From contig OMYY01000001.1 in assembly GCA_900315435.1 (NCBI GenBank), positions 62,001 to 126,000 on the forward strand: DNA of 64,000 nucleotides, written 5' to 3'. Shown here in pieces: positions 56,601-63,222 of this stretch (its first letter is position 1; each line of letters opens with the position of its first letter). The notes beneath the pieces were generated by a model. That model saw only the letters and a list, made by a program, of their open reading frames with translations. It did not search any database and had not been told where the DNA came from. Both the position numbers and the translations under genes were made by a program. The DNA comes from an uncultured Spirochaetaceae bacterium (GTDB lineage Bacteria; Spirochaetota; Spirochaetia; Sphaerochaetales; Sphaerochaetaceae).

Positions 56601-57611
56601 TTACTTGTTGGCGAGATAGGAAATGCGATGAAGAGGCCAGAAGCGGAAAAGCACCCTGCCGTTCACGTTCTTCTGCCAGACGGGACCGAAATAACGGCCG
56701 TCCCTGCTGTCATCGCGGTTGTCGCCAAGGGGCAGCACCTGGTCCCTGCCGACGTAGATGCCGTTGGCATATTTGGCATAGGCGCTACGGGCCTCGCTGT
56801 CGGCGGGATTCAGGAGGGCCATGGCCCTGGTCCGGGATTCCTCGAACTGATAGAAGTCGTCCGGGTAGTCCTTTCCCGCCATTGTCGACTGGTAAGCGTT
56901 CTTGATGTACTGGGGAGCCAGGTTGATATCCAGGCCGCTGTCACGATATCCGGCCAAAGTCCCCCATGCCTTGATGCCTGGGTATGCCGCGGAGTCAACC
57001 GAGCGATGCGGCGCAGTGGACAGTCCGGCGTCAGCACGGAATGCTTCTTCTGCCTCGTAGGTGGAGGACCCGGCCTTGCGGATGCTCACGTTTCCCTCGT
57101 CGAAACGAACCACTTCTCCCGGAAAGCCGACCGCACGCTTGACGAGCAGGCGCTCGGCAGGGGATCCGTCCTCGTTGCGGTCGATGTTCACCAAGGTGAA
57201 GGTTCCACTATAGATGAACTGGGACAAGACGTTGAAGACAACCCCCTTGTTGGGGTATTCCGGGTTGTAGAAGGTGATGATGTTGTCGCGGTGGACCTTG
57301 CGGTTGTCGGTGAATATTTTCTTTCCTGCCGAGTACAGTTCGGTTCCATAACTGTTTTTCCCGACAAAGACCCGGTCTCCGATTTCCAGCGTATGGACCA
57401 TGGAGGGGGACGGAATGACAAACAGCTGGAACAGATACTGGTTGATCAGGATGACGACGATGATGGCGAAAAGCAAGGCGTCAATCCAGCCCCAGAGCTC
57501 GCCGAGGAACGTCCTGGGCTTCCTGTTGTCGGCCTCCCATTGCTTGACCGCCTTGCGGTGAGTCAGGAAGGCTTCCGTGCGCCTCTCTATGAAAGAAAGG
57601 AAATGTTCCAT
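56601..57611 (-). CDS. lepB: signal peptidase I
   Basis: Cleaves signal peptides at the outer face of the inner membrane. 336 residues: one transmembrane helix (IDALLFAIIVVILINQYLF), the catalytic Ser in FVIPSPSMVHTLEIGD, the catalytic Lys in LLVKRAVGFPGE and the C-terminal box LPLGDNRDDSRDGRYFG. A region of about 90 residues between the last two boxes is larger than in many Gram-positive enzymes. The ATG at 57611 lies 7 bases after TAGCTT, with no Shine-Dalgarno, so it is probably leaderless. A frame open 12 codons upstream is inside the promoter. Confidence 0.94.
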   Translation of the reverse strand: MEHFLSFIERRTEAFLTHRKAVKQWEADNRKPRTFLGELWGWIDALLFAIIVVILINQYLFQLFVIPSPSMVHTLEIGDRVFVGKNSYGTELYSAGKKIFTDNRKVHRDNIITFYNPEYPNKGVVFNVLSQFIYSGTFTLVNIDRNEDGSPAERLLVKRAVGFPGEVVRFDEGNVSIRKAGSSTYEAEEAFRADAGLSTAPHRSVDSAAYPGIKAWGTLAGYRDSGLDINLAPQYIKNAYQSTMAGKDYPDDFYQFEESRTRAMALLNPADSEARSAYAKYANGIYVGRDQVLPLGDNRDDSRDGRYFGPVWQKNVNGRVLFRFWPLHRISYLANK

Positions 57612-57618
57612 ACCGACC

Positions 57619-57647
57619 AAGCTACCACAACAGCGCGCAGTTGACAA
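57619..57647 (-). promoter_or_regulatory. lepB promoter, leaderless arrangement
   Basis: On the minus strand TTGTCA (57642-57647), a 17-base spacer and TAGCTT (57619-57624) preceded by TGG, then 7 bases to the ATG. Its -35 overlaps the -35 of the divergent gene. Confidence 0.6.
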
Positions 57648-57669
57648 GTTACAACACAGAAAGTACCTT
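57641..57669 (+). promoter_or_regulatory. promoter of the FGE-fold membrane protein
   Basis: TTGACA (57641-57646, consensus), a 17-base spacer and TACCTT (57664-57669), then 10 bases to the ATG at 57680. The leader would be only 3-4 bases. Confidence 0.55.
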
Positions 57670-57679
57670 GAATGGGAAT

Positions 57680-59056
57680 ATGAAAAAGCACCGTGAACTT
57701 CCAGAGGTGGAGCCTGTGCGTCTCAAACCGGTATTTGGGATTCGTCCAGGTGTCTATCTTCTTGTTTTGTATACAATAATCATAGTTTTGTGCATCTTTC
57801 TTGTCTGCTTCCTTCCCGGAATCGTCAAAGGGGGCCGGTTCGTCCATTTCTCCCTTCCTGTCAGCGATGCGGGGCTGGAGATTGATGGCGTCTATCAAGG
57901 CGCCGCCGATTACCAGTACTTTGTTCCCAGCGGGACGCATACTGTCAAAGTCTCCAAAGCGGACCAGACACTTTCCGAACAAAGGATCTCGGTTGACCAT
58001 CCCCTTTTCCTGACCTGGCTGATCCATTACCATCAGGACGCATCCATTGCCCTTGGCAAGGTAAGCGACCAAGCCAAGCAGGCGGTCCTCAGGTTCGACT
58101 TGCAGGAAATCGCCCGGTACAGCACGGTCAAGGACTACGACCTGGTTACCGTCTACCCTCCCCTGTATGCCAATCTTGTCAGGGACATGCAGGCGCTGGG
58201 AATCGACGACAGCGACGCGCTTGATCTCGCCGCCCAGTTTATCGGCTCCAAGGAGATGTTGGACGAGGCGGGTTCCCTGCATGTCTCTTCCCCGCTCTTC
58301 CAGGCAGCGCTTGATGCGGCAAGAGCCGGGGACGGACAGGTTGGGCTTCGTGCCAGCAATATCGATATCACCGGCAAGAGAACCTCGCTCGACGCAGGCC
58401 TGTTCACCCAGGCCGGTATCTCCTACCCGGATGCCACCTTCGTCATGGGCGACCGGTCGACCGACAAGAGCAGTGCCGGCATCCAGGTGACCACCGGACC
58501 ATTCACCATCGCCACGACGCCGGTGACCCAGTACCAATGGGCGCTTTTCATGCAGGCGCATCCGGAATGGTCAAAGAGCGCGGTGCATGATGACGCCTAC
58601 CTTGCCGGCGAGGATCCCTCTGTCCTTGTTCCCACAAGCACGGCGGTGACAGGGGTGAGCGCCAAAGCGGCCGACGCCTTCTGCGCCTGGCTTTCCGAGG
58701 AAACCGGCAAACTGGTATTTCTTCCCAGCGAAGCGCAGTGGTCCCTCGCAGCCATGGCAAGCAGGAGCCGTGCCAGCCAGAAGAGTCTGGAATATGTGGA
58801 TGATGGCAGCGATACCGCTACCGGCATGTTGGGAACCATCTGGCAGATAACCTCCACTCCCTACATTCCCCTTGCCAGACTGACCGATTACGCGAAGGTC
58901 CAGGCCTTAGCGGAACGTTACCAGGTTTCCAACGACAGGGTGGTCAAGGGTGGATTGATGGCGGGCAAACAGAGCAGCCGCAATACGGTGGGCGCCATTC
59001 GCGTGGATGATGCGAGCGAGCTGGTCGGGTTCCGCATCGCTTGGATGGATAACTAA
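57680..59056 (+). CDS. membrane-anchored PEGA-like / FGE-fold (SUMF1) protein
   Basis: A 458-residue protein: a short cytoplasmic N-terminus, one transmembrane helix (YLLVLYTIIIVLCIFLVCFL), then a PEGA-like beta domain (LEIDGVYQGAADYQYFVPSG, THTVKVSK) and a C-terminal formylglycine-generating-enzyme fold (FVMGDRS, FTIATTPVTQYQWALFMQ, FLPSEAQWSLAA and GFRIAW). The Cys pair that makes FGE catalytic is absent; the only Cys in this fold is in AFCAWLS. It is therefore probably a structural or binding version. smpB starts at the base after its stop. Confidence 0.85.
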   Translation: MKKHRELPEVEPVRLKPVFGIRPGVYLLVLYTIIIVLCIFLVCFLPGIVKGGRFVHFSLPVSDAGLEIDGVYQGAADYQYFVPSGTHTVKVSKADQTLSEQRISVDHPLFLTWLIHYHQDASIALGKVSDQAKQAVLRFDLQEIARYSTVKDYDLVTVYPPLYANLVRDMQALGIDDSDALDLAAQFIGSKEMLDEAGSLHVSSPLFQAALDAARAGDGQVGLRASNIDITGKRTSLDAGLFTQAGISYPDATFVMGDRSTDKSSAGIQVTTGPFTIATTPVTQYQWALFMQAHPEWSKSAVHDDAYLAGEDPSVLVPTSTAVTGVSAKAADAFCAWLSEETGKLVFLPSEAQWSLAAMASRSRASQKSLEYVDDGSDTATGMLGTIWQITSTPYIPLARLTDYAKVQALAERYQVSNDRVVKGGLMAGKQSSRNTVGAIRVDDASELVGFRIAWMDN

Positions 59057-59533
59057 ATGGGTAAGATCGACAAGACAGCGTTCAAGCTGATACAGAAGAA
59101 CAAGAAGGCTTTCTTCAACTACGAGATCATCGAGGACCTGGAATGCGGCATCTCCCTGGCCGGCACCGAGGTCAAGTCAATCCGACAGGGAAAAGTCTCC
59201 TTCGGTGACAGCTATATCACGGTGGATGACAAGGGGCTGCTGCTGGTCGGCCTGACGATCCAGCCCTACACCTTCGGCAACCTGTACAACCATGATCCGA
59301 AGCGCAACCGCAGACTGCTTGCCCACAAGATGGAAATCAAGCATCTGAGACGCAAGGTCGATGAACGGGGTTTCACTTTGGTTCCGACCGAGATCTATCT
59401 GCGCGGCAACCTGGTCAAGCTGAAGGTCGCCCTCTGCCGTGGCAAGAACGTGCACGACAAGAAGGAGACGATCAAGGAGCGGGACCAGAACCGCGCCATG
59501 CGTCGCGAACTGAAGGAACTGCAATATCGCTAG
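59057..59533 (+). CDS. smpB: SsrA-binding protein SmpB
   Basis: Partner of tmRNA in ribosome rescue. 158 residues with FFNYEIIEDLECGISLAGTEVKSIRQGKVSF, PYTFGNLYNHDPKRNRRLL and KRDQN-type tail KETIKERDQNRAMRREL. The ATG directly follows the previous stop (TAAATG), so the genes are coupled. No tmRNA gene was found in the window. Confidence 0.97.
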   Translation: MGKIDKTAFKLIQKNKKAFFNYEIIEDLECGISLAGTEVKSIRQGKVSFGDSYITVDDKGLLLVGLTIQPYTFGNLYNHDPKRNRRLLAHKMEIKHLRRKVDERGFTLVPTEIYLRGNLVKLKVALCRGKNVHDKKETIKERDQNRAMRRELKELQYR

Positions 59534-59542
59534 AGGAAATGG

Positions 59543-59570
59543 CCCCTCCACGACGGCGGAGGGGGTTCCC
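59543..59570 (+). terminator. stem-loop between smpB and the convergent acyl-CoA ligase
   Basis: CCCCTCC (59543-59549) pairs with GGAGGGG (59558-59564) around an 8-base loop. Neither side has a strong U tract, so it may act weakly in both directions. Confidence 0.5.
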
Positions 59571-59589
59571 GTAGGGACGTGACGCCGAC

Positions 59590-61344
59590 TCAGTCGGCGA
59601 ACAGTTCCTTGATCTCGAAGCGCTTCACCTTTGCCGTGGTGGTCAACGGCAAAGGCTTGTAGGTTACGGTCACGCGGGTGATTTTCTGGTAGGAATGGAG
59701 TTCCTTGTTCACATCTTCCACCAGCGCTTCCATCCGCTTCTGTATCAGACCCTGATAATCGTCCGGGTGTTCCTTCTGCATCTTTTCGGTGTATTTCGGC
59801 TCTGGGTAGATGACCGCCCTGACTCCTTCGGTCTTCAGCGCCTTGTCGACCGTGTAGCCGATGATGGCGATGATGCCGATCTCGTCAAAGAGCTGGAACT
59901 TGTCCTCGATTTCCTCGGGAAACACGTTTTTGCCACCTTCGGTGACGATGATCGAGCGCTCGCGTCCGGTAATCGTGAAGAAGTTGTTGGCGTCCAGATG
60001 CCCGACGTCACCCGTATTCAGCCAGCCGTCTTCGGTAAGGACCTCCTTGGTTGCCTCGGGGTTCTTGTAGTAGCCCTGCATGACGTTCGGTCCCTTGATG
60101 TACATGACGCCATTGCCGTTTTCGTCTGGATTGACAATCTTGATCTCCTCTTGGGGAAAGATGGTTCCGACAGCGTCATACTTGTAGTGCCACGGCGGGT
60201 TCAGGTTGGTGATCGGGCTGGCCTCGGTCAGGCCGTATCCTTCCACGAAGTCGATGCCCATCTGGTTCCAGAGGCGGTAGGTGCTTTCCGGCAACGGCCC
60301 CGCACCGCAGATGCAGATGCGGTTGGTGTCCATGGACACCTGGGCGAGGATGCCCTTGAACAGGTGCTTGCCGATATTGATTCCTGTCAGTTTCTTGAAT
60401 GCGCCAGAGAAGGTCATCAACCCGCGTACGACAGCGTAGACGACGATTCCCTTCTTCCGAATGCCCTCCATCAACGCCTTGATCATTTTGTTGTAGAGCA
60501 TTGGCACGGCGAGCAGCATGGTCACCTTCCCTTCCTTCAGTTCCTTCAGCATCTGGGTGACGGCAAGACGCTTGCCGAAGACCGCCGACGCACCAACGGA
60601 AAGAGTCTCCATCAGCACGGCTGTCATGGTGTAGGCATGGTGGATGGGAAGGATGACGTAGAACACGTCGCTTTCGTACAGTGGCATGTAGTAGGTCACA
60701 AGGAAGGTGTCGCTGGTGATGTTGCGATGGCTGAGCATGACCCCTTTGGGCGTACCGGTGGTGCCGCTCGTGAAAAGGATTGCGGCAGTGTCGTATTCGT
60801 TCGCATGATAGCGGGGCACATCCTCTTCCTCCACCAGGTCAAAGAGGTAGGTGTAATCAGGGTCACCCTGTTCCAAGGAGAATTTGCCCTTCAGGCCGAC
60901 AGAGCCATCGGCATCGATATTCCGTATCCGGTCCCTGTCGATGAACAGATAGGTCGCTTCAGCGAATTTGAGCAGCCGCTCCATGTCGTTGTCATGCAGT
61001 CCGAAATCCAAGGGGACGACAATCGCCCCACTTTTCAGGATTGCCAGGTAGGCAATCGCCCATTGGGGACTGTTTTTCCCGCTGACAGCAATCTTGTCAC
61101 CTTTCCGGATGCCGCATCGTTTCACCAGATAATTGCTGACCTTGCGGACTTTTTCCTGTACCTCCGCATACGTATAGTGTTCCCGCTCTGGAAAAATCGA
61201 GGTGAAACAGGCGTTGCCAGGAAATCTTTTGCATGAGAGCTCGAACATTTCCACAACTGTGGGCCACTCTCCTGAGAAAGCTTTTCCGCGATACTCGTCA
61301 AGGGGCGCCAACGGGTTTCCCTTGATAAAAGGATATGCAGGCAT
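59590..61344 (-). CDS. AMP-dependent acyl-CoA synthetase (long-chain fatty acid-CoA ligase-like)
   Basis: A 584-residue adenylate-forming enzyme. The AMP-binding signature LFTSGTTGTPKGVMLSHRN, the A5-like GYGLTEASP, the A8-like GWLNTGDVGHLDANNFFTITGR and a C-terminal PLTTTAKVKRFEI (catalytic Lys) are all present. It activates a carboxylic acid, probably a fatty acid, to its CoA thioester; chain length cannot be read. AGAGGA precedes the ATG. A perfect TCCGACT-AAA-AGTCGGA palindrome lies 26 bases upstream of the start and may be an operator. Confidence 0.92.
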   Translation of the reverse strand: MPAYPFIKGNPLAPLDEYRGKAFSGEWPTVVEMFELSCKRFPGNACFTSIFPEREHYTYAEVQEKVRKVSNYLVKRCGIRKGDKIAVSGKNSPQWAIAYLAILKSGAIVVPLDFGLHDNDMERLLKFAEATYLFIDRDRIRNIDADGSVGLKGKFSLEQGDPDYTYLFDLVEEEDVPRYHANEYDTAAILFTSGTTGTPKGVMLSHRNITSDTFLVTYYMPLYESDVFYVILPIHHAYTMTAVLMETLSVGASAVFGKRLAVTQMLKELKEGKVTMLLAVPMLYNKMIKALMEGIRKKGIVVYAVVRGLMTFSGAFKKLTGINIGKHLFKGILAQVSMDTNRICICGAGPLPESTYRLWNQMGIDFVEGYGLTEASPITNLNPPWHYKYDAVGTIFPQEEIKIVNPDENGNGVMYIKGPNVMQGYYKNPEATKEVLTEDGWLNTGDVGHLDANNFFTITGRERSIIVTEGGKNVFPEEIEDKFQLFDEIGIIAIIGYTVDKALKTEGVRAVIYPEPKYTEKMQKEHPDDYQGLIQKRMEALVEDVNKELHSYQKITRVTVTYKPLPLTTTAKVKRFEIKELFAD

Positions 61345-61369
61345 TGGGTTCCTCTCCCTTTTCTTGCAA

Positions 61370-61386
61370 TCCGACTAAAAGTCGGA
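61370..61386. repeat. perfect palindrome upstream of the acyl-CoA ligase
   Basis: TCCGACT-AAA-AGTCGGA, 7-bp arms with a 3-base centre, 26 bases upstream of the acyl-CoA ligase start and on its transcript side. The size and position suit a dimeric repressor operator or a small leader hairpin. Confidence 0.6.
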
Positions 61387-61797
61387 CATGTGTTACAAAA
61401 ATTGGTTTATGACACTTATACAAGTAATGTCAATAAGTATTATGATTTTATTTATTTACTTTATATATAAGATGATATATTTTATTTTAAATAAAAAATT
61501 ATTTTTTACATTTATACATAAGAATAAATCTTAATCAACTAAACAGAAATCAAATTTTTTGTATAAATAATAATACAAATGCATAGAAATCTAGTGCATA
61601 AATTTTTCAAATAATCAAACTATGAGTTCGTTATAAAAATTGAAATGATTATATATTTCTATAAAATTAGAGAAATTATAAATCAAACAATCAAGAAAAT
61701 AGTATTGCAATTTTCATGCATATAAATTTCAAAAAATTCATATGCATTTATAATGCTATTTATTTGCATATCAATATAGTGCACAAATATTTTTTAG

Positions 61798-61818
61798 ACT
61801 TACTTTATACAAGTAAGT
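61798..61818. repeat. inverted repeat in the AT-rich block
   Basis: ACTTACTT-TATAC-AAGTAAGT, 8-bp perfect arms around 5 bases. Its centre-right half contains the 12-base sequence TTATACAAGTAA, which is repeated at 61416-61427, 389 bases away beside the acyl-CoA ligase gene. Confidence 0.65.
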
Positions 61819-61903
61819 ACTTGCAAATACTGCAAAAACAAGTTATTATCTTTATATAAATAAAAATAAATAGCATTTTTCGTACAATTTCTCATCTAGT
61901 TGT

Positions 61904-61930
61904 TTGCACTGATTGCACAAACAATTGCAC
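61904..61930 (+). repeat. three tandem TTGCAC repeats
   Basis: TTGCAC at 61904-61909, 61913-61918 and 61925-61930, spaced 9 and 12 bases, just upstream of the recombinase gene. They are part of the wider TGCA cluster and may be operator or recombinase arm sites. Confidence 0.55.
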
Positions 61931-61965
61931 ATAGAGAACAAGAATCTTCTGAAGAGGTGTCGGGC

Positions 61966-63198
61966 ATGGCGCAAGCATCGTTCACATTATGCAGGGTCCC
62001 CCATGGGGAGCGCATGTATTGGTACGCCCTGTTCAGGGATCCGAAGACCGGCAAACGTACCAACAAGAAGAGCGTGGAAGTATTGAAGAAACGGCTCGGA
62101 GACTACTCCCCCGCACCGGTCACCAGGCGAAGCGAGGCAGAGGCAATCTGCGTGCAGGCGCTTGAGCAGGATATGGTCTTTCGGAAGAAGGACGCTTTGC
62201 GTTCCACGAAAGAACTAGGAGCCTATCTTTCCCACTTCTTCGATTGGGAAACGAGTCCCTACATCCAAAGAAGATTGCTGCTTGACCCGCAAGGCATCTC
62301 GAAAGACTACATGCACACCAGAAAGAATCTCGTCGATACGCATGTAGTGCCGCTTCTGGAGAAAGGCGCGCTTTTGAGCGATGTCTCCTTGAGGCAGCTT
62401 GAGGATTTGCAATTCAGGCTGGTGAAAGAGACTAGCCTTTCCAAAGGGACGGTCAATATGGCGATGCAGGCGGTGGTGATGGCGCTGAAGGAAGCACAGC
62501 GGCGTGGAGACATTCCCGCCACCACCATGCTGGCCATCGCCCCAATCAAGGCGCAACCCCGGGTACGTGGCATCATGACGGATGAAGAGACCTCTTCCTA
62601 CCTTGCATACGCGAAGAACCAAGACAATCCACGCCTCTATCTGTCCGCAGCGCTTGCGTTGTTCACCGGTATGCGCAGCGGCGAGCTACGGGCGTTGACC
62701 ACCGGACAAATCAAACCGGGATTGATCGTGGTCGACCGTGCCTACGCCGACCAGCAAGGAACGAAGTGCCCGAAGGGAAAGAAAACCCGTGTCGTGCCTT
62801 GTCCGCAGTTCCTCTGTGACCAGTTGCTTGCGTTTGCCCACACGAATCCGTATCGATGCAAAGAAACACTTGTGTTCTGGAGCCAGAAGAGCGGAGGACA
62901 TGTATCCTCGCACTATTTCTGCCAGATTTTCCATTCCTGCCTTGCAGGGAGTGGTATCCTCACGTCAGAAGAAATCGAACGCCGGTACATCACCTTTCAC
63001 TCGTTCCGGCACATGGCAAACACCCTGCTTCGTGGCTCAGTGGACGAGTATGTCCTCCGCCTGACCATCGGCCACTCCAGCGAGCAACTCTCCGATATCT
63101 ACACCCACCTGTCCGAAAAGGCTTTCAACAGCGTCCAGGCGGCACAGCGGGCAAATATCCTGCCGTTGCTCCAGAAGGCAGGTCAAGATGGCGCATGA
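61966..63198 (+). CDS. tyrosine recombinase / phage-type integrase
   Basis: A 410-residue site-specific recombinase. An N-terminal arm-binding-like region and a SAM-like core-binding domain precede the catalytic domain. The Arg is in LFTGMRSGELRAL, the second block HSFRHMANTLL, then TIGHSSEQLSDIYTHLSEKAF with the His and the Tyr nucleophile, so it looks active. AGAGG lies about 8 bases before the ATG at 61966; the frame is open 22 codons upstream into the TTGCAC repeats. No excisionase, cargo or attachment repeat was recognised. Its base composition matches the host, unlike the block before it. Confidence 0.92.
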   Translation: MAQASFTLCRVPHGERMYWYALFRDPKTGKRTNKKSVEVLKKRLGDYSPAPVTRRSEAEAICVQALEQDMVFRKKDALRSTKELGAYLSHFFDWETSPYIQRRLLLDPQGISKDYMHTRKNLVDTHVVPLLEKGALLSDVSLRQLEDLQFRLVKETSLSKGTVNMAMQAVVMALKEAQRRGDIPATTMLAIAPIKAQPRVRGIMTDEETSSYLAYAKNQDNPRLYLSAALALFTGMRSGELRALTTGQIKPGLIVVDRAYADQQGTKCPKGKKTRVVPCPQFLCDQLLAFAHTNPYRCKETLVFWSQKSGGHVSSHYFCQIFHSCLAGSGILTSEEIERRYITFHSFRHMANTLLRGSVDEYVLRLTIGHSSEQLSDIYTHLSEKAFNSVQAAQRANILPLLQKAGQDGA

Positions 63199-63222
63199 CG
63201 CAGGCATACGGCCTGCATGGAA

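Larger units (their letters stand above)
61345..61965. other. extremely AT-rich non-coding block before a tyrosine recombinase
   Basis: About 620 bases without a credible gene, far more AT-rich than anything else here: 61441-61500 has only 4 G or C in 60. It holds a palindrome at 61370-61386, a 12-base direct repeat TTATACAAGTAA (61416-61427 and 61805-61816), a perfect inverted repeat at 61798-61818, 12 TGCA cores between 61580 and 61929, and three TTGCAC copies at 61904-61930. It probably carries the promoters of both flanking genes and regulatory or recombinase-binding sites. It may have been acquired or be poorly conserved. Confidence 0.75.

Noticed and set aside
59534-59589. tmRNA gene next to smpB
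   Set aside because: The gap is only 56 bases and contains just a GC-rich stem-loop.
61345-61965. Possible replication origin in the AT-rich block
   Set aside because: No array of TTATNCACA-type DnaA boxes and no dnaA, dnaN or parAB genes nearby. The few TTATAC matches are part of the palindromic repeats.
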